A stretch of 42,025 nt of DNA from Rhodococcus sp. HM1. Its GTDB lineage: Bacteria > Actinomycetota > Actinomycetes > Mycobacteriales > Mycobacteriaceae. How positions within the stretch are numbered: the stretch's first letter is position 1; every line of letters starts with the position of its first letter. The position numbers were made by a program, and so were the translations under genes. Of the stretch, positions 1-9,487 are shown piece after piece. The notes under the pieces were generated by a model that was not told the DNA's origin, did not search any database, and saw only the letters and a program-made list of their open reading frames with translations. The stretch covers positions 1-42,025 of the forward strand of contig NZ_JALPTB010000057.1 in assembly GCF_023218075.1 (NCBI RefSeq), read 5' to 3'.

Positions 1-130
1 CGGCCGTATCGCGTTCGGGTTCCGTACCCCGGAGAACCAACGCCGCCGGGTACGGTGGGCCTGCACTCGACGGTCACGTCGGGTCGCATCCAGCCGGCGC
101 CAATGCCACTGCTAACTGCGAAGAGCCGGT
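1..130. other. left-edge stretch, no gene supported
   Basis: The frames open across this stretch show no recognisable family. A short piece near 43-63 (PPGTVGL in frame 1) faintly recalls PxpB/KipI, the usual partner of the next gene, but the frame then runs on without the PxpB C-terminal pattern. I treat this as the upstream region of the next gene. A TACGGT hexamer at 51-56 could be a -10 box, without a convincing -35. Confidence 0.4.
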
Positions 131-994
131 ATGGCTTGGCTCGAGATCGTTCGCAGCGGAGCTCTGACCACGATCCAGGATCGTGGACGCGCCGGGGACG
201 CCGAGGCCGGGATCTCCGAATCCGGTGCGGCGGACCTCACCTCGCACGACGCAGCGAACCGCCTCGTCGGCAACGACCCGGTTGCCGCAACCCTCGAGGT
301 GACCGTCGGCGGGCTCGAGATCCGCAGTATCGGGCCGACGATCGTCGCGGTCACCGGCGCCCGGGTCGCGGTCGCGGTGAACGGCCGGCCGAAGGGCGAC
401 TACGCGATGCTGCGCCTGAACGACGGTGATGTCCTCACACTCGGCGCCCCGTCGGAGGGATTACGCACGTATGTGGGGGTGCGCGGCGGCATCGACGTGC
501 CGGAGGTGCTCGGCAGCCGCGCCACCGACACGCTGTCCGGGGTCGGCCCGGCGCCCGTGCGCGCCGGGGACCGCCTGCTCGTGGGGGGACTCGCCGCGGA
601 GCTGCCGACGGAAGTGCAGATTCCGCCGCCCGCCGAGACGCCCGAACCGGCCGTGCTGCGGGTCCGTCGCGGACCCCAGGAACACTGGTTCACACCCGGA
701 GCGGTCGAAGCACTGACCAGGGAGATCTGGTCGGTCACACCGGAACTCGATCGCCGCGGAATCCGCCTGCACGGACCGGGGCCCCTGCACCGGGCCGGTC
801 GGGACAGGTTCGCCGGCGAGCCGACGGTCGCGGGAGCGATCCAGGTTCCCCGGGACGGGCATCCCATCCTGCTGCTCGCGGACCATCCCGCCGTCGGCGA
901 CTATCCGGTGATCGCTGTCGTCGTGCCCGAGGACGTGCACATCGCGGCGCAACTGCGGCCGGGACACCACATCCGGTTCCATCGCGCACGGTGA
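131..994 (+). CDS. PxpC/KipA-like biotin-dependent carboxyltransferase-family protein (5-oxoprolinase subunit C-like)
   Basis: A 287-residue protein that fits the KipA/PxpC (allophanate hydrolase subunit 2-like) family. In bacteria with the full set, PxpA, PxpB and PxpC together carry out ATP-dependent hydrolysis of 5-oxoproline to glutamate. Seen directly: an N-terminal SGALTTIQDRGR stretch, then SGAADLTSHDAANRLVGN and TLEVTVGG, and a C-terminal half ending in an ADHPAVGDYPVIAVV segment; all are typical of the family, and the length is normal. ATG start, with a modest GAAGAG upstream. No PxpB or PxpA gene is visible in the 130 bases upstream, so the partners lie outside the window or are missing. 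The gene converges on rlmB across a hairpin. Family assignment is firm; the exact substrate is inference. Confidence 0.85.
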   Translation: MAWLEIVRSGALTTIQDRGRAGDAEAGISESGAADLTSHDAANRLVGNDPVAATLEVTVGGLEIRSIGPTIVAVTGARVAVAVNGRPKGDYAMLRLNDGDVLTLGAPSEGLRTYVGVRGGIDVPEVLGSRATDTLSGVGPAPVRAGDRLLVGGLAAELPTEVQIPPPAETPEPAVLRVRRGPQEHWFTPGAVEALTREIWSVTPELDRRGIRLHGPGPLHRAGRDRFAGEPTVAGAIQVPRDGHPILLLADHPAVGDYPVIAVVVPEDVHIAAQLRPGHHIRFHRAR

Positions 995-1014
995 CGGGGC
1001 GAACCCGTCACCGT
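988..1014. terminator. bidirectional hairpin between convergent genes
   Basis: A perfect 11-bp stem (ACGGTGACGGG with CCCGTCACCGT) closes a GCGAA loop. It spans the stop codon of the rightward gene and sits 8 bases from the end of rlmB. There is no clear T-tract, as is common for actinobacterial terminators. The position between convergent genes supports a shared terminator. Confidence 0.55.
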
Positions 1015-1021
1015 CGCCGTG

Positions 1022-1993
1022 TCACTTGCGGCGCTGACGCGCGATGTCGGCGAGGACGACGCCCGCCGCGACCGACGCATTGAGCGACTCGACGTCGCCG
1101 GCCATCGGGATCGACAGGATCGAATCGCACGTCTCGCGGACGAGGCGCGACAGGCCCTTGCCCTCGGAACCGACGACGACCACGACCGGATCGGTGCCGT
1201 CGAAGTCGTCGAGGCTCGTGTCGCCACCCGCGTCGAGACCCACGACCCGCACACCCTGGGACTGCCAGTCCTTGAGGGTCCGCGTCAGGTTCGTGGCCCG
1301 CGCGACGGGAAGCCGCGCCGCGGCACCGGCGCTGGTACGCCACGCGACGGCCGTCACCGACGCGCTGCGGCGCTGCGGGATGACCACGCCGTGCCCACCG
1401 AATGCGGCGACCGAGCGGATGACGGCACCGAGGTTGCGCGGGTCGGAGATGTTGTCGAGCGCCACCAGCAGCGGCCGCTCGTGGTTGTCGCGGGCAGCCG
1501 CGATCAGATCGTCCGGGTGCGCGTACCGGTACGGCGGCACCTGGAGACCGATGCCCTGGTGCATGCCGTTCGCGGTGAGCCGGTCGAGCTCGCTGCGCTG
1601 CACCTCGAGGATCGAGATCCCCGTCTCGGCGGCGCGCTGGACGGCTTCCTTGAGCCGCTCGTCGGACTCGGCGCCGATCGCGACGTACAGCGCGGTCGCG
1701 GGCACACCGGCCCGTAGGCACTCGACGACCGGGTTACGGCCGAGCACCATTTCCGGACCGTCCTCGGCCTTCCGGCCGGCCGGTCGGCGACCTCCGCCAC
1801 CGCCGCGCTGGTCGGCGTTCTTCGCGGCGGCACGCGCACGCCGGGCAGCGGGATGGTACGGCCGGTCCTCGGCCTTCGGGGTCGCGCCGCGACCCTCGAG
1901 ACCACGGCGTCGCTGACCGCCGGAGCCGACGACCTGCCCCTTCTTGCTTCCGCCCTTGCGGACTGCTCCGCGGCGCTGAGAATTGCCAGCCAT
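1022..1993 (-). CDS. rlmB: 23S rRNA (guanosine-2'-O-)-methyltransferase RlmB (SpoU/TrmH family)
   Basis: A 323-residue SPOUT methyltransferase predicted to 2'-O-methylate a guanosine (G2251 in E. coli numbering) of 23S rRNA using S-adenosylmethionine. Residues 1-75 or so are a basic low-complexity extension rich in R, K and G, of a kind common in actinobacterial RlmB. The SpoU substrate-binding domain begins near [18 protein letters not shown]. The trefoil-knot motifs are clear: [14 protein letters not shown], then [11 protein letters not shown] and [18 protein letters not shown] near the end. The start ATG overlaps the cysS stop as TGATG (one shared base), which fixes the start and implies translational coupling. 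Last gene of the carD-ispD-ispF-cysS-rlmB run. Confidence 0.95.
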   Translation of the reverse strand: MAGNSQRRGAVRKGGSKKGQVVGSGGQRRRGLEGRGATPKAEDRPYHPAARRARAAAKNADQRGGGGGRRPAGRKAEDGPEMVLGRNPVVECLRAGVPATALYVAIGAESDERLKEAVQRAAETGISILEVQRSELDRLTANGMHQGIGLQVPPYRYAHPDDLIAAARDNHERPLLVALDNISDPRNLGAVIRSVAAFGGHGVVIPQRRSASVTAVAWRTSAGAAARLPVARATNLTRTLKDWQSQGVRVVGLDAGGDTSLDDFDGTDPVVVVVGSEGKGLSRLVRETCDSILSIPMAGDVESLNASVAAGVVLADIARQRRK

Positions 1994-3387
1994 CACTGCC
2001 CTGCTTTCAAGGACCACTCGGGTCCGTTCGGCGTATCGGTCACTTCGATGCCCGCCTTCGCCATCCGGGCGCGCACTTCGTCGGCGACCGCCCAGTTCTT
2101 CTCCGCGCGCGCGATCTGACGCCGCTCGAGTTCGGCGGCGACGAGCACATCGAGTGCAGCGAGCGCCGCGGATTCGTCGCGGGACTGCTCCAGCCAGTGC
2201 GGATCGAGCGGGTCGAGACCGAGGACGCCGAGCATCGCGCGGACCTGGCCCGCGATGTGCACGGCGGCGTCGAGGTCGCCCGCGTCGAGCGCCTTGTTGC
2301 CCTCGCTGCGCCGGCCGTGGATCTCGGCGAGCGCCTTCGGCACACCCAGGTCGTCGTCGAGAGCCGCGGCGAACGCCTCGGTCCAGGTCCCGAGAGGGAC
2401 GTCGCCCGCGCGGTCGCGGGTCTTGAGCACGAACGATTCGAGGCCCCGGTAGGCGGCGGCCGCCTCCTGCAGTGCCGCATCGGAGTACTCGAGCATCGAA
2501 CGGTAGTGAGCACTGCCCAGGTAGTACCGCAGTTCCTGCGGACGGACGTGCTCGAGCACGTTCGGGATCGACAGCACGTTGCCGAGCGACTTGGACATCT
2601 TCTCGCCGCCCATGGTGACCCAGCCGTTGTGCAGCCAGTACCGCGCGAAACCGTCGCCCGCGGCCTTGGCCTGCGCGATCTCGTTCTCGTGGTGCGGGAA
2701 CACCAGGTCCATGCCGCCGCAGTGGATGTCGAAGGTCCCGCCCAGGTAGTAGCCGGCCATCGCCGAGCACTCGAGGTGCCAGCCCGGCCGTCCGCGACCC
2801 CACGGGGTCGGCCAGGACGGTTCACCGGGCTTCTCGGCCTTCCACATCGTGAAGTCGCGGGGGTCGCGCTTGCCCTGGCCCGCGCTCTCGCCCTGGTGGA
2901 CGTCTTCGAGCTTGTGCCCGGACAGGGATCCGTACTCCGGGTAGCTGAGCACGTCGAAGTAGACGTTGCCGTCGGCCGCGTAGGCGTGGCCCGCGTCGAT
3001 GAGCCGCTGCATCAGTTCGACCATCTGGGTGATGTGGCCGGTCGCGCGGGGCTCCACGGACGGCGGCAGCACTCCGAGGGCGTCGTAGGCGCGGTTGAAG
3101 GCGCGCTCGTACGTCGACTTCCACTCCCACCACGGGCGGCCGGCCTCGGCGGCCTTCCGGAGGATCTTGTCGTCGATATCTGTGACATTTCTCACAAAAG
3201 CGACGTCCAGGCCTTGCGCGGACAGCCACCGACGCAGTACGTCGAACGCGACGCCACTGCGCACATGACCGATATGGGGTTCGCCCTGCACGGTGGCGCC
3301 ACACAGGTACACCGAGGCATGGCCGGGGACCAGCGGGACGAAATCCCGCACGGCCCGCGTTTCGGTGTCGTAAAGGCGCAAGGTCAC
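1993..3387 (-). CDS. cysS: cysteine--tRNA ligase
   Basis: A 464-residue class I aminoacyl-tRNA synthetase that charges tRNA-Cys. Visible landmarks are the zinc-site cysteine and HIGH box in [18 protein letters not shown], the second zinc region [15 protein letters not shown], and the KMSKS loop in [11 protein letters not shown] followed by [21 protein letters not shown]. That last stretch separates true CysS from its paralogue MshC, whose loop and length differ. I chose GTG at 3387 ([11 protein letters not shown]...), with AGGA nine bases upstream; the longer open frame runs out of frame through ispF and is not real. It sits 11 bases after ispF and is coupled to rlmB. Confidence 0.96.
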   Translation of the reverse strand: MTLRLYDTETRAVRDFVPLVPGHASVYLCGATVQGEPHIGHVRSGVAFDVLRRWLSAQGLDVAFVRNVTDIDDKILRKAAEAGRPWWEWKSTYERAFNRAYDALGVLPPSVEPRATGHITQMVELMQRLIDAGHAYAADGNVYFDVLSYPEYGSLSGHKLEDVHQGESAGQGKRDPRDFTMWKAEKPGEPSWPTPWGRGRPGWHLECSAMAGYYLGGTFDIHCGGMDLVFPHHENEIAQAKAAGDGFARYWLHNGWVTMGGEKMSKSLGNVLSIPNVLEHVRPQELRYYLGSAHYRSMLEYSDAALQEAAAAYRGLESFVLKTRDRAGDVPLGTWTEAFAAALDDDLGVPKALAEIHGRRSEGNKALDAGDLDAAVHIAGQVRAMLGVLGLDPLDPHWLEQSRDESAALAALDVLVAAELERRQIARAEKNWAVADEVRARMAKAGIEVTDTPNGPEWSLKAGQ

Positions 3388-3398
3388 GACCAGCGATC

Positions 3399-3875
3399 CT
3401 ACCGTTCCGTCTCGAGGGGCAGGACCAGAGCAGTCGCGATCGCCGCCACACCCTCGCCGCGGCCGGTGAGGCCGAGCCCGTCGGTGGTGGTCGCCGAGAC
3501 CGATACCGGGGCGCCGAGCACGTCGGACAGGACCCTCTGCGCCTCGTCGCGACGCGGCCCGATCTTCGGGCGATTCCCGATGACCTGGACCGCGGCGTTC
3601 CCGATCGTGAAACCGTTCGCGTCGAGCAGTCGCCGGACCTCGGCGAGCATCGACGCACCGCTCGCCCCGGCCATCTCCGGCCGATCCGTGCCGAACACGG
3701 AACCGAGATCGCCGAGACCCGCGGCGGAGAGCAACGCATCGCACAGCGCGTGAGCTGCGACATCACCGTCCGAATGGCCCGAGCACCCGTCGACACCCTC
3801 GAACAGCAGCCCCGCCATCCAGCACGGTTTCCCTGCCTCGACAGGATGGACGTCGGATCCGATACCGACTCGCAC
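3399..3875 (-). CDS. ispF: 2-C-methyl-D-erythritol 2,4-cyclodiphosphate synthase
   Basis: A 158-residue MEP-pathway enzyme that cyclises CDP-ME 2-phosphate to ME-cPP with release of CMP; it works as a homotrimer in the cytosol. The divalent-metal ligands can be read as D8 and H10 (GSDVHP) and H42 ([17 protein letters not shown]). The C-terminal signature is [14 protein letters not shown]. Starts with GTG, preceded by AGGAG ten bases upstream within the end of ispD. Only four bases separate it from ispD, as in other actinobacteria where ispD and ispF are adjacent. Confidence 0.96.
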   Translation of the reverse strand: MRVGIGSDVHPVEAGKPCWMAGLLFEGVDGCSGHSDGDVAAHALCDALLSAAGLGDLGSVFGTDRPEMAGASGASMLAEVRRLLDANGFTIGNAAVQVIGNRPKIGPRRDEAQRVLSDVLGAPVSVSATTTDGLGLTGRGEGVAAIATALVLPLETER

Positions 3876-3879
3876 GGTG

Positions 3880-4635
3880 CTAACGCTCCTGTTCTCGTTC
3901 GGCCGATTCCCGGGCTCCGGTCTCCGACTCGAGCAGCGCTCGGGCCAGGACCAGGTCCAACGGCGTCGTTATCTTGAAGGCCAGAGGGTCGCCGGCGACG
4001 GTGTGCACCCGCTCACCGAGCCGTTCGACGAGGCCCGCGTCGTCGGTGGCGTCACCGGCGTCGTCGTTCGCCCGGCGCAGCAACGCGATGTCGAATCCCT
4101 GAGGAGTCTGCACCGCACGCAGGGTGGACCGGTCCGGTGTGCCGGTGACCCACCCGTCGGTGTCGATGCTCTTGACGGTGTCGGCGACCGGCAGGACCGG
4201 AATCACCGCGTCCTTGCCCTCGCGCAGTTCCCCCGCGACCCGCACGCACAGGTCCGGCGGGGTCAGGGCCCGCGCCGCGTCGTGCACGAGCACGAATCGG
4301 GCGTCGCCCGCGGCGTCGAGGCCGGCCCGCACCGAGTCGGCGCGCTCCGCGCCACCGGCGACCACCGTGATGCGTCCGTCCGGGACGGCCCCGACGAGCT
4401 CGTCGACGGGTGTCCCGGCCAGTTCGGCGGGCACGACGATCACGACGCGGTCGACCGCGCCGGAGTCGATCATGGTGTGCACCGCACGGTCGAGCATCGT
4501 GCGGCCTCCGAGTTCGACGAACGCCTTGGGAAGCGATTCCCCCAGACGTACGCCGCGGCCGGCCGCCGGAATGATTCCGACGACCGGCCCGCTGCGATCG
4601 TTCAACTGCTGTTTTTCGATGTTCGCTGCTGCCAC
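3880..4635 (-). CDS. ispD: 2-C-methyl-D-erythritol 4-phosphate cytidylyltransferase
   Basis: A 251-residue MEP-pathway enzyme that transfers CMP from CTP to MEP. The nucleotide-binding N-terminus is clear: [19 protein letters not shown] (residues 21-39), with the conserved lysine at 37. [12 protein letters not shown] and a C-terminal [15 protein letters not shown] match the family. The first 17 residues precede the usual start, so an internal start is possible, but GTG at 4635 lies only three bases after the carD stop and fits an operon junction. The carD-ispD-ispF order matches mycobacteria. Confidence 0.95.
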   Translation of the reverse strand: MAAANIEKQQLNDRSGPVVGIIPAAGRGVRLGESLPKAFVELGGRTMLDRAVHTMIDSGAVDRVVIVVPAELAGTPVDELVGAVPDGRITVVAGGAERADSVRAGLDAAGDARFVLVHDAARALTPPDLCVRVAGELREGKDAVIPVLPVADTVKSIDTDGWVTGTPDRSTLRAVQTPQGFDIALLRRANDDAGDATDDAGLVERLGERVHTVAGDPLAFKITTPLDLVLARALLESETGARESAEREQER

Positions 4636-4638
4636 GCC

Positions 4639-5160
<522 letters not shown>

Positions 5161-5370
5161 ACACGCGACCACATTCGCCCCTCATCAACGGCGCAGGTCA
5201 GGGGCACCGACGCGTGCGCGTAGGGCTTGACATGCAACCGGTTCCGTGCATCTCGTGACTTCCGACACAGGCCGCCCAATATCATGATTCGCAGGGCGCG
5301 CGTACGCGTCGCCGTGCAGTCGGTGTGCCGCCGGAACGGCCCCGGGGAAGACTGCGCCGCCGGCAACTAC

Positions 5371-5376
5371 TACTCT
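5371..5376 (+). promoter_or_regulatory. candidate -10 box for lpqE
   Basis: TACTCT lies 41 bases before the GTG start of lpqE, with a weak GAC-containing -35 about 17 bases further upstream. It predicts a leader of roughly 35 bases containing the GGAGG at 5406-5410. Confidence 0.35.
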
Positions 5377-5417
5377 GCCTAGTGGATTGCGAGCCTTACT
5401 CGAGTGGAGGACAACCC

Positions 5418-6050
5418 GTGACTGCTCTGAACGCGCCGACTCGCCGAGTCGCGACTGCTCTCGCCCTGGCCGCCGGGGCAGCGCTCACTCTGTCCGCTTG
5501 CGGCGCCGGCCAGATCAGCCAGACCGCCACCCAGGTCGCGGCCATCAACGGCAACAGCGGCAACGTCGGCCAGATAGCACTGCGCAATGTGCACGTGATC
5601 TACCCCGATTCCGAGGAGTACTCCCTCGAGCCCGGCGGCAAGGCCGCCCTCGGCTTCAGCATCGTCAACCTCGATCCGTACACCCCGGACAAGCTGACCG
5701 GCATCTCCACCGATTTCGCGGCCGCCGCGACCGGTGTCGGCGACCTCGAGATTCCGCCGGGACGCTCCGTCGTCGCAGGTCTTCCGCCTGCCCAGGCCGC
5801 CGAGGCCGAGGGACTCGTCGTCGACGAGTCGCCGAAGCCGGCCGGTGACGAGGAGGAGCCCGACACCGCGGTGCCCGTCGCCGTCGAGCTGACCGGCCTG
5901 AAGGAGGGCGTCCGCCCCGGCCTGACCATCCCGGTCACCTTCACGTTCGCCGAGGCCGGCGACGTGACCGTCAGCGTTCCCGTCGACGCGGGCCCGAAGC
6001 TGGAGCGGCACGAGTCCGACAAGTCTCCGGTGGTCGGCGAGAGCCACTGA
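5418..6050 (+). CDS. lpqE: LpqE-like lipoprotein
   Basis: A 210-residue predicted exported lipoprotein matching mycobacterial LpqE by position (between carD and radA) and by character. The signal peptide has a basic start (N5-R10), a hydrophobic core of alanine and leucine (11-24) and a lipobox LSAC with acylated Cys28. The mature part is rich in beta-type sequence ([48 protein letters not shown]), suggesting an immunoglobulin-like extracytoplasmic domain. The GTG start at 5418 is fixed by a perfect GGAGG seven bases upstream; longer in-frame extensions lack a signal sequence. Its molecular role is not established. Followed by a strong terminator. Confidence 0.88.
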   Translation: MTALNAPTRRVATALALAAGAALTLSACGAGQISQTATQVAAINGNSGNVGQIALRNVHVIYPDSEEYSLEPGGKAALGFSIVNLDPYTPDKLTGISTDFAAAATGVGDLEIPPGRSVVAGLPPAQAAEAEGLVVDESPKPAGDEEEPDTAVPVAVELTGLKEGVRPGLTIPVTFTFAEAGDVTVSVPVDAGPKLERHESDKSPVVGESH

Positions 6051-6059
6051 CCCGATCTC

Positions 6060-6106
6060 ACGAGGGCGGGGCCGGACGAGCATTGCTCGTCCGGCCCCGC
6101 CCTCGT
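6060..6106 (+). terminator. strong intrinsic-type terminator after lpqE
   Basis: A 22-bp perfect stem with an ATT loop begins 10 bases after the lpqE stop: the left arm contains GAGGGCGGGGCCGGACGAGC and the right arm is its exact complement. TTT follows at once. It separates lpqE from radA, so radA probably has its own promoter or depends on read-through. Confidence 0.8.
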
Positions 6107-6121
6107 TTCGGTGGAGGTCCG

Positions 6122-7540
6122 GTGTCGGTCCGCGCCTCTATCGTGCAGTCCGTGGCCAAGACGAAATCGATCTACCGTTGCAGCGACTGCGCGCACACCG
6201 TCGCGAAATGGGTGGGGCGCTGCCCCGAGTGCGGCACGTGGGGGTCGATGGACGAGACAGCGGCCGTTCCCGCCGCGGTCGCCGCACGCCCGGGAACATC
6301 ACTGGCGCGCGCCGGTGCCGCCGCGATCCTGCCGACCACACCCGCGACGCCGCTGACGCTCGTCGACGGCAAGGCCACGCACGCCAAACCGACCGGCATC
6401 TCCGAACTCGACAGGGTGCTCGGCGGCGGGGTGGTGCCGGGGTCGGTCGTTCTGCTCGCCGGCGAACCGGGCGTCGGCAAATCCACGCTGCTCCTCGAGG
6501 TCGTGCATCGCTGGGCACAGCGCAGCCCCGACGACCGCTCGCTCTACGTCACCGGCGAGGAATCCGCCGGTCAGGTGCGGCTGCGCGCCGATCGCACCGG
6601 TTCGGTGCACGAACGGGTCTTCCTCGCCGCCGAATCCGATCTCGCGACGATCTTCGGTCACGTCGAACAGGTGAAGCCGACGCTGCTCGTCGTCGACTCC
6701 GTGCAGACGATGCTCGCCGCCGACGTCGAAGGCGTCTCCGGCGGTGTCACCCAGGTGCGGGCCGTCACCAGCGCGCTGACCTCGCTCGCCAAGGCCAGCG
6801 GCGTCCCGGTGCTGCTCATCGGTCACGTCACCAAGGACGGCGCGGTCGCCGGGCCACGATCGCTCGAGCATCTCGTCGACGTCGTGCTGCACTTCGAAGG
6901 AGACAAGCATTCGACGCTGCGCATGGTGCGCGGCGTGAAGAACCGTTTCGGGGCCGCCGACGAGGTCGGCTGCTTCGAACTGTCCGAGGACGGCATCGCC
7001 GGAGTCAGCGACCCGTCCGGGCTGTTCCTGCAGCACCGCACCGAGGAGGTCGCCGGAACCGCGATCACCGTGACCATGGACGGCAAGCGTCCGATGCTCG
7101 GTGAGTTGCAGGCGCTGGTGGTGCCCACCCACAACCCGTCGCCGCGGCGGGCGGTGAGCGGGCTCGACTCCGCCCGGGTCGCGATGGTCCTCGCTGTGCT
7201 GGAACGTCGCTGCAGGATCCCGCTGGGCAAGTGCGACGTCTATGCGTCGACGGTCGGCGGCATGCGGATCACCGATCCGTCCGCGGACCTCGCCCTGGCA
7301 CTCGCGGTCGCGTCGGCGGTGCGCGAGAAACCGCTGCCGGCGGGCACGGTGCTGCTCGGCGAGGTCGGGCTCGCCGGTGAGGTCCGGCGCGTGTCCGGCG
7401 TGGGCCGGCGACTCGCAGAGGCCGGCCGGCTCGGCTTCACCCGCGCGCTGGTCCCGCCCGGCACCGAGGGCGTGCCCAAGTCGGTGAAGGCGACCGAGGT
7501 GGGCAACGTCGGACAGGCGCTGGCGGCGCTGCGGAGCTAG
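6122..7540 (+). CDS. radA: DNA repair protein RadA
   Basis: About 472 residues, a RecA-like ATPase and helicase that helps process recombination intermediates. Domains in order: an N-terminal zinc finger (YRCSDC ... RCPECGTWG), an ATPase core with Walker [10 protein letters not shown] and Walker [11 protein letters not shown], the RadA-specific KNRFG motif ([13 protein letters not shown]), and a C-terminal Lon-like domain ([20 protein letters not shown]). Start choice: GTG 6122 has GGAGG four bases upstream; the family usually begins at the in-frame GTG 6152 (AKTKSIYRC), so either is possible. Twenty bases separate it from the downstream polymerase gene. Confidence 0.95.
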   Translation: MSVRASIVQSVAKTKSIYRCSDCAHTVAKWVGRCPECGTWGSMDETAAVPAAVAARPGTSLARAGAAAILPTTPATPLTLVDGKATHAKPTGISELDRVLGGGVVPGSVVLLAGEPGVGKSTLLLEVVHRWAQRSPDDRSLYVTGEESAGQVRLRADRTGSVHERVFLAAESDLATIFGHVEQVKPTLLVVDSVQTMLAADVEGVSGGVTQVRAVTSALTSLAKASGVPVLLIGHVTKDGAVAGPRSLEHLVDVVLHFEGDKHSTLRMVRGVKNRFGAADEVGCFELSEDGIAGVSDPSGLFLQHRTEEVAGTAITVTMDGKRPMLGELQALVVPTHNPSPRRAVSGLDSARVAMVLAVLERRCRIPLGKCDVYASTVGGMRITDPSADLALALAVASAVREKPLPAGTVLLGEVGLAGEVRRVSGVGRRLAEAGRLGFTRALVPPGTEGVPKSVKATEVGNVGQALAALRS

Positions 7541-7560
7541 TCGGTGCCGGATGCGAACAT

Positions 7561-8805
7561 ATGTTCGTGTCCGATGCGACGATCCTGCACGCCGACCTCG
7601 ACGCGTTCTACGCGTCGGTGGAGCAGCGCGACGATCCGTGGCTGCGGGGCCGGCCGGTAGTCGTGGGCGGCGGGGTCGTGCTCGCCGCGAGCTACGAGGC
7701 GAAGGCGTACGGGATCAAGACGGCGATGTCCGGACGGGCCGCCCGCGCGCTGTGCCCAGGCCTGATCTCGGTACCGCCGCGCATGGACGCCTACACCCGC
7801 GCGAGCCGCGACGTGTTCGCCGTCTTCGACCGGACGAGCCCGATCGTGGAGGGCATCTCCATCGACGAGGCGTTCCTCGACGTGGGCGGGCTGCGCCGGA
7901 TCGCGGGCACGCCCCTGGAGATCGCGACAAGGCTGCGCCGCGATGTCGCCGAGCAGGTCGGGCTGCCGATCACCGTCGGGGTCGCGCGCACGAAGTTCCT
8001 CGCGAAGGTCGCCAGTGGCGTCGCGAAACCGGACGGACTGCTGCTCGTGCCACCGGACGGCGAACTGCAGTTCCTGCATCCGCTGCCCGTCGAACGCCTC
8101 TGGGGCGTCGGCAAGGTCACCGCCGCCACGCTGCACGCCCACGGCATCCGCCGCGTCGCCGACGTCGCGAGCCACAGTGAGAGCGACCTGGTGGCGCTGC
8201 TCGGGAAGGCCACCGGCCGCCACCTGCACGCACTGGCCAACGGCGTCGATCCCCGGACCGTCCGCACCCGGCGACGACGCCGCTCGATGGGAGCCCAGCA
8301 CGCGCTCGGACGCGGCTACCACGATCCGGACTCCGTGGCTGCGACCCTCATGCTGCTCGTCGACAAGGTGACCCGGCGGATGCGGGCGGCCGATCGGCTC
8401 GGCCGCACGGTCGTGCTGCGACTGCGCTTCGCCGACTACACGCGCATCACCCGGTCGCACACGCTGCCGGTCGCGACCGCGCGCACCGACACCGTCCGCG
8501 ACACCGCCCTGGACCTGCTGCATGCCGCGTGGCCGCTCGTCGCCGATCGCGGGCTGACGCTCGTGGGTGTCGCGGTCACCAATCTCGACGACGAGGACAC
8601 CGAACAGCTGGAACTGCCGTTCGACGACGTCGTCGAACAAGGGGGCAACGCCGCGGGCGAGGTCGTCACACACCGGCCGATCGACCGGCATGCCCTGGAC
8701 GCCGTGCTCGACGACGTGCACAACCGCTTCGGATCCGGGTCCCTGACGTCCGCGACGCTCCTCGGCCACGATCACCGCCCCGGCGTGCCGCTCCTGCCGG
8801 ACTGA
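7561..8805 (+). CDS. dinB: DNA polymerase IV (Y-family translesion polymerase)
   Basis: A 414-residue error-prone polymerase for bypassing DNA lesions. Palm motifs are intact: HADLDAFYASVEQRDDP with the first catalytic aspartate, and ISIDEAFLDV with the second carboxylate pair. VGVARTKFLAKVASGVAKPDG and the helix-hairpin-helix LPVERLWGVGKVTAATL follow, then the little-finger domain. EQLELPF near the C-terminus is a good beta-clamp binding motif. It closely follows radA, giving a repair gene pair, whereas M. tuberculosis has disA directly after radA. ATG 7561 is used; GTG 7567 is possible, and no strong ribosome-binding site is seen. Confidence 0.94.
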   Translation: MFVSDATILHADLDAFYASVEQRDDPWLRGRPVVVGGGVVLAASYEAKAYGIKTAMSGRAARALCPGLISVPPRMDAYTRASRDVFAVFDRTSPIVEGISIDEAFLDVGGLRRIAGTPLEIATRLRRDVAEQVGLPITVGVARTKFLAKVASGVAKPDGLLLVPPDGELQFLHPLPVERLWGVGKVTAATLHAHGIRRVADVASHSESDLVALLGKATGRHLHALANGVDPRTVRTRRRRRSMGAQHALGRGYHDPDSVAATLMLLVDKVTRRMRAADRLGRTVVLRLRFADYTRITRSHTLPVATARTDTVRDTALDLLHAAWPLVADRGLTLVGVAVTNLDDEDTEQLELPFDDVVEQGGNAAGEVVTHRPIDRHALDAVLDDVHNRFGSGSLTSATLLGHDHRPGVPLLPD

Positions 8806-8830
8806 GCCGGGCCGGCCCGACGAGGTAGCG

Positions 8831-9391
8831 CTACACCGACGAGGTGCCGTACGGCGAGACCGGGACGCCGTCGACGTAGTCCTTGCCCTTGTCGAAGTGC
8901 TCGGCACCGACCGTGAGGAACAGCCCCCGGGACGTCGCGACCACGATGTCGGGATCGGCCATCGGGCCCTCCACGATGCGGACTTCCGCGCTCGTGTACA
9001 CCTTGCGGCGCACCGTGCCGTCCAGCCGGGCGCGGAACTCGAGCACCGAACCGAGCGGGATCGGCCGCGCGAAATCCACCTGGAGATGACCGGTGACGAC
9101 CGGCCGCTGCAACACCATGCACGCCATGCCCTGAACTTCGTCGAACGCGCTGGTCAGGATGCCACCGTGGATGAAACCCGGTCCGCCCTGGTAGTAGGTG
9201 GCGACGTCGAGGCGGCCGAGGACCTCGAGCCCCTCCCCGACCGTGCAGTGCATCTTCAGTCCGCCCGGCTGGTCGTCACCGCAGCCGAAGCACTTGCTCC
9301 AGTGCTGGGGCAGTGCCTCACCCGGCCGCGGATGGTTCTCCGGAATCTCCGGAAGTACGAGGTCAGCGGGCAACGTCCAGGTGCTACTCAT
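8831..9391 (-). CDS. PaaI-type hotdog-fold thioesterase
   Basis: A 186-residue protein with a single hotdog domain. The signature is GPGFIHGGILTSAFDEVQGMA, in which the HGG and the acidic residue on the following helix form the usual acyl-CoA thioesterase active site. GHLQVDFARPIPLGSVLEF is the central beta region. The N-terminus contains CFGCGDDQPGGLKM, a pattern common to a subgroup of actinobacterial PaaI-like proteins. Likely hydrolyses an acyl-CoA; the substrate is unknown. Starts at ATG 9391 (SSTWTLPADLV); the longer frame through disA is a shadow. Convergent with dinB (25-base gap) and divergent from disA. Confidence 0.85.
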   Translation of the reverse strand: MSSTWTLPADLVLPEIPENHPRPGEALPQHWSKCFGCGDDQPGGLKMHCTVGEGLEVLGRLDVATYYQGGPGFIHGGILTSAFDEVQGMACMVLQRPVVTGHLQVDFARPIPLGSVLEFRARLDGTVRRKVYTSAEVRIVEGPMADPDIVVATSRGLFLTVGAEHFDKGKDYVDGVPVSPYGTSSV

Positions 9392-9399
9392 GACGCAGT

Positions 9400-9405
9400 A
9401 ATGTA
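9400..9405 (-). promoter_or_regulatory. candidate near-leaderless -10 for the thioesterase
   Basis: TACATT on the minus strand ends eight bases before the thioesterase ATG, a spacing that would give a leaderless or nearly leaderless mRNA. There is no clear -35 and no ribosome-binding site in front of this ATG, which is consistent with that reading. Confidence 0.35.
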
Positions 9406-9487
9406 GTTCCGCGATCGGCTGCCTCCGCCGGGTAGACCGTGCAATTGTGATTGCCGCCGCATGGGCCGTCCGAGGGAGGAGCAAGGT

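Noticed and set aside
1-130. End of a pxpB/kipI gene
   Set aside because: PPGTVGL is suggestive, but the frame does not continue with the PxpB C-terminal pattern and no frame gives a sensible end.
1022-2803. 593-codon frame reading rlmB as a fusion with upstream sequence
   Set aside because: The upstream half is the out-of-frame complement of cysS; the real start is the TGATG overlap at 1993.
5227-5255. TTGACA as a -35 for lpqE
   Set aside because: The hexamer 17 bases downstream is ATCTCG, not a -10, and the site is about 190 bases from the gene.
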